DNA of 64,000 nucleotides, from positions 124,001-188,000 of the forward strand of contig NZ_JAFCJM010000004.1 of assembly GCF_018130955.1 (NCBI RefSeq), in the 5' to 3' direction. Under the pieces are notes generated by a model. That model was given only the letters and a program-made list of their open reading frames with translations. It did no database searches and was not told where the DNA came from. The position numbers and the translations under genes are program-made. Position 1 is the stretch's first letter. Every line of letters starts with the position of its first letter. This stretch comes from Bradyrhizobium liaoningense. GTDB taxonomy: Bacteria > Pseudomonadota > Alphaproteobacteria > Rhizobiales > Xanthobacteraceae. Of the stretch, positions 24,923 through 34,594 are shown piece by piece.

Positions 24923-26176
24923 ATGAGATTTAAGCACGCGCTCGGGCTGCTTTCTGCGGCCGCAATGTCGCTTGCGCTGGCGGGAGCTGCCACAGCGCAG
25001 GACAAGACCGTCAAGATCGGCGTCATCCTGCCGATGTCCGGCGGCACGGCCTCGATCGGCGCCCATGCCAAGGCTGCGCTCGAAGTCGCCGTCGACATCA
25101 TCAACAACGCCCATCCCGAGCTCGAAAAGCTTCCGCTTGCCAAGAACGCCGGGCTCGCCGGCCTCAGCGGCGCCAAGGTCGAGCTCGTCATCGCCGACAA
25201 CCAGGGCAGCCCCGCCACCGGGCAGAACCAGGCACTGCGGCTGATCACCGAAGAGAAGGTGGTCGCGATCCTCGGCGCCTACCAGTCCGGCATCACGCTG
25301 ACCGCGAGTGCCATCGCCGAGAAATACGGCATTCCCTTCCTGACGCCGGAATCGGTTGCCGCCAATCTCACCGAGCGCGGCTTCAAATGGTTCTTCCGCA
25401 CCACGCCGATCGCGCCCGATTTCGTCCGCATCTACGACCAGTTCCTCACCGACATGAAGGCCGCCGGCGCCAAGACCGACGCGATCGCGCTGGTGCATGA
25501 CAACACCGAATATGGTTCGTCGGTCGCCAACACCATCGCCACCGGCTTCAAGGAGAAAGGGCGCGCGGGCGTGATCGACGTCGCCTATCCCGTGAACGCC
25601 ACCGATTTGCAGTCCCAGGTGCTTCAGCTCAAGGAGAAGAAACCCGACGTCGTCCTCATGATCTCCTACACGTCGGATGCGATCCTGTTCGCAAAAACTA
25701 TGCAGTCGCTCGACTACAAGCCGCCGCTGCTGCTGGCCGACGATGCCGGCTATTCCGATCCATCCTTCATCAAGGCGGTCGGCAAGCTGTCGCAGGGCGT
25801 GTTCAACCGCTCGGCCTGGGCCGTCGGTCCTGCCGGCTCGCCCTCCGCGGTCGTTGCCGACATGTACAAGAAGAAGAGCGGCGAGGAGATGGAGGACACG
25901 GTCGGCCGCCAGATGCAGGGCTTCTTCGTGCTGGTCGACGCGATCGACCGCGCCGGCTCGACCGATCCCGCAAAAATCCAGGCGGCACTGAAGGCGACCG
26001 ACCTCAAGCCGGATCAGTTGATCATGGGCTACCAGGGCGTGAAGTTCGACGACAAGGGCCAGAACGTGCTCGCCTCGGCCTACATCATCCAGCTTCAGGA
26101 CGGCGAGAACTACGTCTCGGTGTGGCCAAAGACCAATGCCGAGAAGGCGCCGATGCTGCCCTACAAGGGCTGGTGA
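24923..26176 (+). CDS. livK: Branched-chain amino acid-type ABC transporter, substrate-binding protein
   Basis: A 417-residue periplasmic binding protein of the Leu/Ile/Val type (Peripla_BP_6). Its signal peptide ends AATAQ (about residue 24), followed by KTVKIGVILPMSGGTASIGAHAKAA. The ligand-contact region GAYQSGITLTASAIAEKYGIPFLTPES and VHDNTEYGSS are typical. ATG 24923 is chosen as the signal peptide starts there and GGGGAGAG precedes it. It heads livH, livM, livG and livF. The ligand could equally be an amide or aromatic acid; family membership alone does not decide. Confidence 0.9.
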   Translation: MRFKHALGLLSAAAMSLALAGAATAQDKTVKIGVILPMSGGTASIGAHAKAALEVAVDIINNAHPELEKLPLAKNAGLAGLSGAKVELVIADNQGSPATGQNQALRLITEEKVVAILGAYQSGITLTASAIAEKYGIPFLTPESVAANLTERGFKWFFRTTPIAPDFVRIYDQFLTDMKAAGAKTDAIALVHDNTEYGSSVANTIATGFKEKGRAGVIDVAYPVNATDLQSQVLQLKEKKPDVVLMISYTSDAILFAKTMQSLDYKPPLLLADDAGYSDPSFIKAVGKLSQGVFNRSAWAVGPAGSPSAVVADMYKKKSGEEMEDTVGRQMQGFFVLVDAIDRAGSTDPAKIQAALKATDLKPDQLIMGYQGVKFDDKGQNVLASAYIIQLQDGENYVSVWPKTNAEKAPMLPYKGW

Positions 26177-26182
26177 TAGTAT

Positions 26183-26213
26183 AAAGGCGGGGCCTCGGGT
26201 CCCGCCTTTTTCC
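26183..26213 (+). terminator. Rho-independent terminator or attenuator within the liv operon
   Basis: AAAGGCGGG at 26183-26191 pairs with CCCGCCTTT at 26201-26209, followed by TTTCC. It lies between the binding-protein gene and the permease gene, the usual place for partial termination that keeps the binding protein in excess. Confidence 0.75.
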
Positions 26214-26243
26214 TTGGAAAGCCTGGTTAGAGCAGCGCGGCTC

Positions 26244-27107
26244 ATGTCTCTCATTCTCGTGCAGGTGATTGTCGGCGGCCTCCTGTTGGGCGCCGTCTAT
26301 GCCCTGTTTTCATCCGGCCTCACGCTGGTGTGGGGCATGATGAACATCGTCAATTTCGCCCATGGCGACTTCGTCATGCTCGGCATGTACGTCGCCTTCG
26401 TGGTCTACACCTTGATGGGGGGAGGGCCGATCCTCGGCGCGCCGCTGGCGACGCTGGTGCTCGCCACCCTCGGCGTCATCGTCTATTTCGGCCTGATCCG
26501 CGACATCATGAAGGGGCCGATGCTGGCGCAGATCCTCGGCACCTTCGGGCTCGCGCTCTTGCTGCGCTACTCCGTGTTCTGGTGGTTCGGCGCCAACTTC
26601 CAGTCGCTGCCGCAAAACATTGTCGGCGGCACCTATGCGGTCGCGGGTCTGCGCATCGAGGCCTCGCGGCTGCTGGCCGGCGTCGTGGCGCTTTTGGTGA
26701 CGCTCGGCTTGCACCTTCTGCTGACCCGCACCTCGCTCGGCTCAAAAATGCTGGCAGTGGCGGAAGACGCGACCGCGGCGCAGCTCATGGGCATCCGGCC
26801 CGACACCATGCAGGCGATCGCCTGGGCGATTGCCGCGGGCGCCACGGGCCTTGCCGGCGCGCTGATCGCAAATTTCTTCTACATCGTGCCGACCGTCGGC
26901 GAGACGCTCGGCATCGTCGCCTTCGTCACGGTTTCGCTCGGCGGCTTTGGCAGCGTGCCCGGCGCGCTTGTTGCGGGCCTCTTGATCGGCGTCATCGAGT
27001 CCTTGTCCGGCTATCTCATCGGCGCCGTCTACAAGGACATCGTGGTGTACTTGCTGTTCCTGTTCTTCCTCTGGTTCCGGCCACAGGGCCTGATGGGGAA
27101 GATGTGA
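26244..27107 (+). CDS. livH: Branched-chain amino acid-type ABC transporter, LivH permease
   Basis: A 287-residue inner-membrane permease with about eight hydrophobic helices. It has LivH hallmarks: VGGLLLGAVYALFSSGLTLVWGMMNIVNFAHGDFVMLG at the N-terminus and the ABC-contact loop AVAEDATAAQLMGI at about residue 172. ATG 26244 is used; the longer frame overlaps livK. Its stop overlaps the livM start by 1 base (TGATG). Confidence 0.92.
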   Translation: MSLILVQVIVGGLLLGAVYALFSSGLTLVWGMMNIVNFAHGDFVMLGMYVAFVVYTLMGGGPILGAPLATLVLATLGVIVYFGLIRDIMKGPMLAQILGTFGLALLLRYSVFWWFGANFQSLPQNIVGGTYAVAGLRIEASRLLAGVVALLVTLGLHLLLTRTSLGSKMLAVAEDATAAQLMGIRPDTMQAIAWAIAAGATGLAGALIANFFYIVPTVGETLGIVAFVTVSLGGFGSVPGALVAGLLIGVIESLSGYLIGAVYKDIVVYLLFLFFLWFRPQGLMGKM

Positions 27108-28090
27108 TGCGGCGTCTGCTCTGGCCTTCGGTGTTTCTTGCGCTTGCGATCGCCTATCCCTTGCTGCTGGCCTCGCCGTTCCAGCAGCGCCTCGGCGCGC
27201 TGGTGCTGCTCTATGCGATCGCGGCATCCGCCTGGAACATCGTCGGCGGCTATGCCGGGCAGGTCTCGGTCGGGCACGTCGTGTTCTTCGGCTGCGGCGC
27301 CTATGCCGCGATGGGCTCCTACGCAAAATTCGGCCTGTCGCCGCTGTTCGGCATTCCCGGCGGCATCGTGATTGCGGTGGCGCTGGCTGCGATCATCGGC
27401 GTGCCGACGCTGCGGCTGTCCGGCCACTATTTCAGCATGGCGACGATCGCGGTCGCCGAGACCATGCGGCTGATCGTCACCAACACCGAATGGCTCGGCG
27501 CCGCCGTCGGCCTCTCCGGGCCGACGGTCGCGCGCAACGTGTTCGATCTCTCCTTCATCTCCTCGCTGCCGTACTATTATCTCTTCCTCGGCGTGCTCGT
27601 GATCACGCTGCTCATCACCTGGTGGATGACGAACAGCCGGATGGGATTTTACCTGCGCGCGATCAAGGATTCCGAGCGCGCCGCGCGCTCGCTCGGCGCG
27701 CCCGCAAGCCGCACAAAACTCTACGCCTTCATGCTGAGCGCGGCGCTGACCAGCGTCGCCGGCGCGCTCTATGCGATGATGGTCGGCTTCGTCGATCCGG
27801 AGTCCGGCCTCGGCATCTTGATTTCGGTGAAGATCTTGATCATGGCCGCGCTTGGCGGCGCAGGCCTGCTGTTCGGGCCGGTGGTGGGGGCCGCGATCCT
27901 GGTGCCGCTGGAAGAGATTTCCAACTCCTGGCTTGGCGGCAAAGGGGCAGGGCTCACCTTCGTGGTCTATGGCGCGATCATCCTCTTGATCGCGCGCTTC
28001 CAACCCGGCGGCATTTTGAGCCTGATCAACCGCACCGTCGGCAAGGACAGGAAGCCGGCGCGCGCGGAAGGAGCGGGCCATGCTCCTTGA
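27107..28090 (+). CDS. livM: Branched-chain amino acid-type ABC transporter, LivM permease
   Basis: A 327-residue permease, partner of LivH. The LivM pattern is clear: YAIAASAWNIVGGYAGQVSVGHVVFFGCGAYA near the start and the coupling loop AIKDSERAARSLGAPASRTKLYAF at about 186-210. About nine helices are predicted. The start overlaps the livH stop and the end overlaps livG by 11 bp, so all are translated from one message. Confidence 0.92.
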   Translation: MRRLLWPSVFLALAIAYPLLLASPFQQRLGALVLLYAIAASAWNIVGGYAGQVSVGHVVFFGCGAYAAMGSYAKFGLSPLFGIPGGIVIAVALAAIIGVPTLRLSGHYFSMATIAVAETMRLIVTNTEWLGAAVGLSGPTVARNVFDLSFISSLPYYYLFLGVLVITLLITWWMTNSRMGFYLRAIKDSERAARSLGAPASRTKLYAFMLSAALTSVAGALYAMMVGFVDPESGLGILISVKILIMAALGGAGLLFGPVVGAAILVPLEEISNSWLGGKGAGLTFVVYGAIILLIARFQPGGILSLINRTVGKDRKPARAEGAGHAP

Positions 28091-28847
28091 GGCACGCGGC
28101 ATCACAAAGGCGTTCGGCAGTTTCAAGGCGGTGGATGATGCTTCCGTCACGCTGGAGCAGGGCGACATCCTCGGCCTGATCGGCCCCAACGGTGCCGGCA
28201 AGTCCACCTTCTTCAACTGCCTCACCGGCGATCTCCAGGCCACTGCGGGCCGGGTGTTGTTCGAGGGGCGCGACATCACCGATCTTCCGCCGGAAGGGCG
28301 CGCAGAGCTCGGGCTCGCACGCACCTTCCAGGTCCCGCAGACGTTTGAGGGCATGACGGTGCTCGAGAACGTCATGATCGGTGCCTTCCTGCGCACCTCC
28401 CACCGCGCCGAAGCGGAGACGAAAGCGCGCGGGGTGCTGGAGCGCGTCGGCATGATCCGGCTGGCGGATGCGCCGGCGCGTTCGCTCGGCACGCCCGGCC
28501 GCAAGCGGCTGGAGATCGCGCGGGCGCTCGCGACGGAGCCAAAGGTGCTGCTGCTGGATGAGGCCATGGCGGGCCTCACGGCACGCGAGGTGCAGCTTGC
28601 GATCGATCTCGTGCGCGACATCCACCGCTCCGGCATCACGCTCGTGATCGTCGAGCACATCATGGAAGTGATCATGTCGCTCGCAAGCCGGGTCATGGTG
28701 TTCCACCAGGGCAAGGAGATTGCTTGCGGCAGTCCGCGCGAGGTGACGTCCAACCCGGCCGTGATCGCGGCCTATCTCGGCACGCGCGCGGCAAAGGCCG
28801 CTGCCGGACATGCGCCGATCGAGCTGATGGGCGGGCCCAACACATGA
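28080..28847 (+). CDS. livG: Branched-chain amino acid-type ABC transporter, LivG ATPase
   Basis: A 255-residue ABC ATPase: Walker A GPNGAGKST (about residues 38-46), Q-loop TFQVPQTFEGMTVLENV, Walker B VLLLDEAMAGL and H-loop IVEHIMEVIM. The LSGGQ-equivalent signature is altered: where LSxGxxRRLEIARAL is expected it reads SLGTPGRKRLEIARAL, also met in some LivG-like proteins. It provides energy for LivH/LivM. Confidence 0.92.
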   Translation: MLLEARGITKAFGSFKAVDDASVTLEQGDILGLIGPNGAGKSTFFNCLTGDLQATAGRVLFEGRDITDLPPEGRAELGLARTFQVPQTFEGMTVLENVMIGAFLRTSHRAEAETKARGVLERVGMIRLADAPARSLGTPGRKRLEIARALATEPKVLLLDEAMAGLTAREVQLAIDLVRDIHRSGITLVIVEHIMEVIMSLASRVMVFHQGKEIACGSPREVTSNPAVIAAYLGTRAAKAAAGHAPIELMGGPNT

Positions 28848-29563
28848 GCGGATTGTTGCTCAGGATCGAGCACCTAGAGGTGCGCTACGGCGATCTGATC
28901 GGCGTGTCCGACGTCTCGTTGGAGGTGCCCGAGGGCAGCGTCGTCGCGCTGCTCGGTTCCAATGGCGGCGGCAAGACCACCACGCTGAACGCGATCGCGG
29001 GGCTGATCCCCGTGCATTCCGGCGCGATCAGCTTTCGCGGCGAGGAGATCGCCGGCCAAAACGCATTTGTGATCGTGCGCAAGGGGCTCGCGCTGTCGCC
29101 GGAGGGCTGGCGGCTGTTCGTGCAGCAGAGTGTCGAGAACAACCTCCTGCTCGGCGCCACGCCCTTGCACGACAAGTCGCGCAAGGCCTCCCTGCTCGAA
29201 CGCGTCTACGAGATTTTTCCAAAACTGAAGGAGCGCCGCAGCCAGCGCGCCGGCACCATGTCCGGCGGCGAGCGGCAGATGCTCGCGGTCGGCCGCGCGC
29301 TGATGAGCGATCCGAAGCTCTTGATGCTGGATGAGCCGTCGCTCGGCCTTGCGCCTGCGGTCGTCGAGTCCATGTACGAAACTTTCGGCCGCCTGCACCG
29401 CGAGGGCCTGACCATCCTGCTCGCCGAACAGTCGATCGAGCTCGCGCTCGAGGTCTCCGACTTCGCAACCGTGCTCCAGGTCGGCAAGAGCGTGCTGTCG
29501 GGCACGGCAGCGGCGCTGGCCCAGGATCCCCAGGTGCAGAAGGCCTATCTGGGCGTGGGGTGA
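28844..29563 (+). CDS. livF: Branched-chain amino acid-type ABC transporter, LivF ATPase
   Basis: A 239-residue ABC ATPase, second nucleotide-binding subunit: Walker A GSNGGGKTT (about 36-44), canonical signature MSGGERQML, Walker B LLMLDEPSLGLAP and a switch LLAEQSIELAL with Gln in place of the usual His, as is normal for LivF. It overlaps livG by ATGA. It ends the operon 10 bp before the convergent IalB-like gene. Confidence 0.93.
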   Translation: MSGLLLRIEHLEVRYGDLIGVSDVSLEVPEGSVVALLGSNGGGKTTTLNAIAGLIPVHSGAISFRGEEIAGQNAFVIVRKGLALSPEGWRLFVQQSVENNLLLGATPLHDKSRKASLLERVYEIFPKLKERRSQRAGTMSGGERQMLAVGRALMSDPKLLMLDEPSLGLAPAVVESMYETFGRLHREGLTILLAEQSIELALEVSDFATVLQVGKSVLSGTAAALAQDPQVQKAYLGVG

Positions 29564-29573
29564 TGGATTTCCG

Positions 29574-30134
29574 TTACTTGATTTTGTCGTAGGCCGCCGC
29601 AAAGTCGGTCAGTGGCATCGGAATGGCGATCGTCTCCTTGGCCATGTTCTGGAAGGAGACCTTCAACTGCTTGCCCGAATTCAGGCTCGCGAGCAGCTCG
29701 GCCGAGATCGGCGTCGAGGCATAGCAGCCGCGGTTCTCGCAGGTCTGGACCTGCAGGTCGATGGCCTTGCCCTCATCGACCTGGAGTTTTGCGCCGGCCG
29801 GCAGGTTGAGCCCGAGCGGCAACTGGACGAGCGCGACGGGCACGCGGGTGTCGGCGGGGACGCGGATGTTGATGAGCACGATGAGCTGTCCGGTCTTGGT
29901 CAGGACCGCGTTCTGCTCGATCGCGCATTCGAGCGGGGCGTCGCGGCTGACGCTGGAGCAGCGCGCGGCCCAGCCAGGTTGCGGGGCGGGCGCAGCCTCG
30001 CCCTGTTGCTGCGGGGCGGGAGCAGGCGTCGCGGCCGGCGCAGGCGCCGCCTTCTGCTTCTGTTGGGCGTGAGCGGTGCCGGTGACGAGCAGGCCGGCGG
30101 CAACGAGAGCTGCGAACTTGGATTGCATGTGCAT
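29574..30134 (-). CDS. Invasion-associated locus B (IalB)-family protein
   Basis: A 186-residue exported protein with a signal peptide ending THAQQ (about residue 24) and a Pro/Ala/Gln-rich linker to about residue 50. The IalB-like beta domain follows, with conserved cysteines (WAARCSS, LECAIEQ, CENRGCYAS) that likely form disulfides, and a MPLTDFAAAYDKI ending. ATG at 30134 or 30128 are both possible. It lies 47 bp downstream of the RND pump gene in the same direction. In Bartonella the family is linked to host-cell entry; in rhizobia its role is undefined. Confidence 0.85.
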   Translation of the reverse strand: MHMQSKFAALVAAGLLVTGTAHAQQKQKAAPAPAATPAPAPQQQGEAAPAPQPGWAARCSSVSRDAPLECAIEQNAVLTKTGQLIVLINIRVPADTRVPVALVQLPLGLNLPAGAKLQVDEGKAIDLQVQTCENRGCYASTPISAELLASLNSGKQLKVSFQNMAKETIAIPMPLTDFAAAYDKIK

Positions 30135-30180
30135 GGATCAACGCTGATTGCTGGAAGGGGGGAAGGATTGCCGCAAAGAC

Positions 30181-33100
30181 CTACTCGGCGGCTTCCTTGA
30201 CGGTGCTGCGCTCGGCCGTCGCGTGCTCGGTGCCGTCGGAGCCGCGGCCCCAGCTCGAGAACATGTTGGAGAACTTGTCGAGATAGAGATAGACGACCGG
30301 GGTCGTGAACAAAGTGAGCGCCTGGCTGACGAACAGGCCGCCGACCATGGCGTAGCCGAGCGGCTGGCGGATTTCGGCGCCGGTGCCGTGACCGAGCATC
30401 AGCGGCACGCCGCCGAGCAGCGCGGCCATCGTCGTCATCATGATGGGGCGGAAGCGCAGGATCGCCGCCTGGCGAATCGATTCTTCCGGCGATTTGTGCT
30501 CGTCGCGTTCGGCGGCGATGGCGAAGTCGACCATCATGATGCCGTTCTTCTTCACGATGCCGATCAGGAGGATGATGCCGATCAGCGCGATCAGGCTGAA
30601 GTCGTAGCCGGCCGCCATCAGGATCGCGAGTGCGCCGACACCGGCCGAAGGCAGCGTCGAGAGAATCGTGATCGGGTGGATGTAGCTTTCGTAGAGGATG
30701 CCGAGGATCAGATAGACCACGACCAGCGCGGCCAGGATCAACAGCGGCACCGTGCCGAGCGACTGCTGGAACGCCTGTGCGGTGCCCTGGAAGCTCGAAT
30801 TGAGCGTGGCCGGCGCGCCGAGGTCGGCCATTGCCTTCTGCACCGCCTCGGTGGCCTGGCCGAGGGCGACGCCCTGCGCGAGGTTGAAGCTGATCGTGAT
30901 CGCCGGGAACTGGCCCTGGTGGCTGATCGAGAGCGGGCGCACCGGATCGGTCGTCCAGGTCGCGAAGGTCGACAGCGGCACCTGCTCGCCGGTCAATGGC
31001 GACTTCACGTAGAGCTTGTTGAGCGTGTCGAGATTGCCCTGCAGCTCGGGCAGGATCTCCAGGATGATCTTGTAGGTGTTGAGCTGGGTGAAATACTGCG
31101 TGACCTGGCGCTGGCCGAAGGCGTCGTAGAGCGTGTCGTCGATCAGCTGCGGCTGGATGCCGTAACGTGAGGCGGTGTCGCGGTTGATCCTGAGCTGCAG
31201 CGTCGTGCCCTGGGTCTGCTGGTCGGTGGCGACGTCGCGCAACTGCGGCAGCGTCTGCATCTTGGCCAGAATCTTCGGCGCCCACTCGTTGAGCTCGGCA
31301 AGATCGGAATCCTGGAGCGTGAACTCGAACTGGGTGCGGGTCGGCCGGCCGCCGAGCCGGACGTCCTGCGCCGCCTGCATGAAGAGGCGGGCGCCCTCGA
31401 CCTTCTCGACCTTCGGGCGCAGGCGGGCGATAATCTGCTGTGCGGAGGCCTCGCGCTCGTTGCGCGGCTTCAAGGTGATGAAGATATTGCCATTGTTGCC
31501 GGCGCGGCCGCTGCCGCCGATCGCCATGGCGACGGTGGCGACGTCAGGGTCAGCCATGATGATCTTGGCGAGAGCTTCCTGCTTGCCCTTCATGGCCTCG
31601 AAGGAAATGTCCTGGGAAGCCTCCGAGGTCGCGGTGATCAGGCCGTTGTCCTGCTGCGGGAAGAAGCCCTTGGGGATCAGGACGAAGAGGTAGACCGACA
31701 GCCCGAGCGTCGCAAAGAAGATGAGCAGCGTGGTGCGACGCCAGATCAGCGCGATGTCGAGGACATATTCATAGCCGCGCAGCATCGCGTCGAAGCCGCG
31801 TTCGCTCCACGCGTAGACGCGGCCATGCCTGACCTCGCCATGGGCGCGTAGGAAGCGCGAGGCCATCATCGGCGTCAGGGTCAGCGAGACGATCATCGAG
31901 ACGAAGATGGTCATCGCCAGCACGACCGCGAATTCGCGGAACAGGCGCCCGATGATGCCGCCCATCAGCAGGAGCGGGATCAGCACCGCCACCAGCGACA
32001 CGCTGATGGAGACGATCGTGAAGCCGATTTCCTTGGCGCCCTTGTAGGCGGCGGCCATCGGCGATTCGCCTTGCTCGACGTAGCGCGTGATGTTTTCGAG
32101 CATCACGATGGCGTCGTCGACCACGAAGCCGACCGCAATCGTGAGCGCCATCAGCGACAGATTGTCGAGCGTGTAGCCCCACACCCACATCAGCGCGCAG
32201 GCGCCGAGCAGCGCCAGGGGCACGGTGATGGCCGGGATCACGGTCGCCCAGAAGCTGCGCAGGAAGACGAAGATCACGGCCACCACGAGCATGATCGTAA
32301 GCAGCAGCGTGAACTGGACGTCCTCGACCGCGGCGCGGATCGTCTGGGTGCGGTCGCTGATCAGCTCGATCTTGATCGCAGGCGGGATTGCCGCCACCAG
32401 CCGCGGCAAGGTGGCCTTGATGCGGTCGACGGTCTCGATGACGTTGGCGCCGGGTTGCTTGAAGATCACCAGGAAGACGCCGCGCTTGCCGTTTGCCCAG
32501 GCCGCCTGCTTGGCGTCTTCCGGGCCGGTGACCGCCTGACCGATGTCGCGGATGCGCAACGGACCGCCGTTGCGGTAGGCGATGATGACGTCGTTCCAGT
32601 CCTTGGACTGGGTGAGCTGGTCGTTGGCGTAGATCGTATAGGCGCGCCGCTCGCCGTCGATATTGCCCTTGGGCGCGTCGACAGTGGAGATGGCGATCTG
32701 GCTGCGCACGTCTTCCAGCGACAGGCCCTTGGCGACGAGCTTCGCCGGATCGACCTGGACGCGGATGGCCGGCTTCTGCTGACCTCCGATGAAGACCTGC
32801 GCCACGCCGGAGATCTGGCTGATCTGCTGGGCGAGCTGGGCGTCGACGGCATCGCTGACGGTGGTCAGCGGCAGCGTCTCCGAGGTCGCCGACAGCAGCA
32901 GGATCGGCGAGTCCGCCGGGTTGACCTTGCGATAGGTCGGCGGCGACGGCAGGTTCTTCGGCAACTGGCCACTGGCGGCGTTGATTGCGCCCTGAACGTC
33001 GTTGGCCGCACCGTCGATGTTGCGGTTGAGGTCGAACTGAATGGTGATCGACGCGGTGCCCAGATAGCTCGTCGAGGTCATCTGGGCGATGCCGGGAATC

Positions 33101-33327
33101 TGGGCGAACTGACGTTCCAGCGGCTGCGCCACGGAGGAGGCCATGGTCTCGGGGCTGCCACCGGGCAGGTTCGCGGTGATCTGGATGGTCGGGAAGTCGA
33201 CCTGGGGCAGGGGCGCGACGGGCAGTAGCGGATAGGCAACCAGACCGACAAAGAGGATGCCGGCCATCAGCAGCGAGGTGCCGATGGGATAGCGAATGAA
33301 AGGTGCCGAAATTCCGCCGCCGTTCAT
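30181..33327 (-). CDS. RND-family efflux transporter (MdtB/MdtC type)
   Basis: A 1048-residue inner-membrane proton antiporter of the HAE1 family. It has 12 helices in the usual 1+5+1+5 pattern, with two large periplasmic loops. The N-terminal helix is followed by LPVAPLPQVDFPTIQITANLPG. The proton-relay DD pair is at Asp404-Asp405 in GFVVDDAIVMLENI. The second half has the GIVKKNGIMMVDFA motif and ends near VVYLYLDKFSN. It most resembles MdtB/MdtC and expels toxic or amphiphilic compounds. It overlaps its adaptor gene by 4 bp. No outer-membrane channel gene is adjacent. Confidence 0.93.
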   Translation of the reverse strand: MNGGGISAPFIRYPIGTSLLMAGILFVGLVAYPLLPVAPLPQVDFPTIQITANLPGGSPETMASSVAQPLERQFAQIPGIAQMTSTSYLGTASITIQFDLNRNIDGAANDVQGAINAASGQLPKNLPSPPTYRKVNPADSPILLLSATSETLPLTTVSDAVDAQLAQQISQISGVAQVFIGGQQKPAIRVQVDPAKLVAKGLSLEDVRSQIAISTVDAPKGNIDGERRAYTIYANDQLTQSKDWNDVIIAYRNGGPLRIRDIGQAVTGPEDAKQAAWANGKRGVFLVIFKQPGANVIETVDRIKATLPRLVAAIPPAIKIELISDRTQTIRAAVEDVQFTLLLTIMLVVAVIFVFLRSFWATVIPAITVPLALLGACALMWVWGYTLDNLSLMALTIAVGFVVDDAIVMLENITRYVEQGESPMAAAYKGAKEIGFTIVSISVSLVAVLIPLLLMGGIIGRLFREFAVVLAMTIFVSMIVSLTLTPMMASRFLRAHGEVRHGRVYAWSERGFDAMLRGYEYVLDIALIWRRTTLLIFFATLGLSVYLFVLIPKGFFPQQDNGLITATSEASQDISFEAMKGKQEALAKIIMADPDVATVAMAIGGSGRAGNNGNIFITLKPRNEREASAQQIIARLRPKVEKVEGARLFMQAAQDVRLGGRPTRTQFEFTLQDSDLAELNEWAPKILAKMQTLPQLRDVATDQQTQGTTLQLRINRDTASRYGIQPQLIDDTLYDAFGQRQVTQYFTQLNTYKIILEILPELQGNLDTLNKLYVKSPLTGEQVPLSTFATWTTDPVRPLSISHQGQFPAITISFNLAQGVALGQATEAVQKAMADLGAPATLNSSFQGTAQAFQQSLGTVPLLILAALVVVYLILGILYESYIHPITILSTLPSAGVGALAILMAAGYDFSLIALIGIILLIGIVKKNGIMMVDFAIAAERDEHKSPEESIRQAAILRFRPIMMTTMAALLGGVPLMLGHGTGAEIRQPLGYAMVGGLFVSQALTLFTTPVVYLYLDKFSNMFSSWGRGSDGTEHATAERSTVKEAAE

Positions 33328-34496
33328 TCCTGTCGGACCTTGCTCTGCCCCGGATCGGAGCTTGCGACCGCCGTCGAGACCAGGCTGCCGGGCTGCACCC
33401 TGAACTGGCCGCCCGTGATCACCTGTTGTCCCGGACTAAGGCCTTCCTCGATCACCGAGCGGCCGTCGATGGAGTAGCTGACCTTGACCTTGCGAAGCTC
33501 GGCCTTGTTCTCCTGGTTGACGGTATAGGCATAGAGACCGTTGGTCGAATGCTGGACCGCGTCATCCGGGACCACGACCGCATCCTTGATCGTCCGCATC
33601 AAAAGGCGCGTCGATACCGACTGTCCCGGCCACAAACTGCGGTCCTTGTTGTCGAACACCGCCTTGAGCCGAATAGTCCCGCTTGTCGTGTCGACCTGAT
33701 TGTTGACGACGGCGAGCTGGCCCTCGGCGAGCTTCTTCTTGCCGTCGGTGGTCAAGGCGATGACCTTGAGCGGAGCAATCTTCTGGCCCTCGCTGATATA
33801 GGGCAGCTGGTCCTCCGGCGCCGTGAAGATCACCGCAATGGGCTCGATCTGCGCGATGGTCACCATTGCCGTCTGGCTGGACGCGTTGACGATGTTGCCG
33901 ATGTCGACCTGGCGCAGGCCGGCGACGCCGGCGATCGGCGCCGTGATCTGCGTATAGTCGAGCTGGGTCTGGGCGTTGGTGATGGCGGCTTCGTCGGCCG
34001 CGATCTGGGCGGTGAGCTGGGCGACGGTCGAGCGCTGGGTATCGACCCGCTGCGCGGTCGCGAATTCGCCGAGCTTCATGGCGCGCTGGAGCTCGAGATT
34101 GGCGTTGGCGAGATTGGCCTCGTCCTGCGCCTTCTTGGCCTTGGCCTGATCGAGCGCGGCCTGATAGGGCCGGGGATCGATCGAGACCAGAAGCTCACCC
34201 TGCTTGACGATCTGGCCTTCCGTAAACGCGATCTTGTCGATCTGGCCGTCGACCCGCGTCCGGACCTGGACGGTGTTGAAGCCCTGGGCCGTGCCGAGCC
34301 CGGTCAGATAGACAGGGAAATCGGCCTTCTGGACCGGCGACACGCTGACCGGGACCGGGGGTGCCCGGGGCGGGCCTTTTTGCGCGGTCTGGGTCTTTGC
34401 CGCTTCGGGAGGGAGGAACCGCTGCCAGCCAAAATAGCCCGCCAAGGCCACGGCTGCGATGATCAAAATCCAGAGGATCGGCCGTGACTTCTTCAT
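33324..34496 (-). CDS. RND efflux periplasmic adaptor (MdtA-like)
   Basis: A 390-residue membrane fusion protein. An N-terminal anchor (residues 6-24) is followed by a lipoyl half (YLTGLGTAQGFNTVQVRTRVDGQIDKIAFTEGQIVKQGELLVSIDPRPY). A helical hairpin comes next (about 110-170), then the second lipoyl half (ITAPIAGVAGLRQVDIGNIV) and barrel and membrane-proximal domains. It joins the RND pump to an outer-membrane channel. Overlap of the stop with the pump's ATG proves an operon. The ~344 bases upstream hold the palindrome at 34572-34594 and no other support for a gene. Confidence 0.93.
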   Translation of the reverse strand: MKKSRPILWILIIAAVALAGYFGWQRFLPPEAAKTQTAQKGPPRAPPVPVSVSPVQKADFPVYLTGLGTAQGFNTVQVRTRVDGQIDKIAFTEGQIVKQGELLVSIDPRPYQAALDQAKAKKAQDEANLANANLELQRAMKLGEFATAQRVDTQRSTVAQLTAQIAADEAAITNAQTQLDYTQITAPIAGVAGLRQVDIGNIVNASSQTAMVTIAQIEPIAVIFTAPEDQLPYISEGQKIAPLKVIALTTDGKKKLAEGQLAVVNNQVDTTSGTIRLKAVFDNKDRSLWPGQSVSTRLLMRTIKDAVVVPDDAVQHSTNGLYAYTVNQENKAELRKVKVSYSIDGRSVIEEGLSPGQQVITGGQFRVQPGSLVSTAVASSDPGQSKVRQE

Positions 34497-34571
34497 GTCG
34501 GCTTCGTATTGGCTCGCCTGCCCAAAGGGATAATACTATGGCTTTGAAAGCGTTCAGCGCGAGCTTGTATA

Positions 34572-34594
34572 TTACACGCCAAGTTCCAGTGTAA
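34572..34594. promoter_or_regulatory. Palindrome upstream of the efflux operon
   Basis: TTACAC-N11-GTGTAA is a perfect 6-base inverted repeat located 75 bases upstream of the adaptor ATG, in an AT-rich stretch (TATATT nearby). It has the size of a TetR- or MarR-type operator. No regulator gene is adjacent, so the binder is unknown. Confidence 0.45.
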
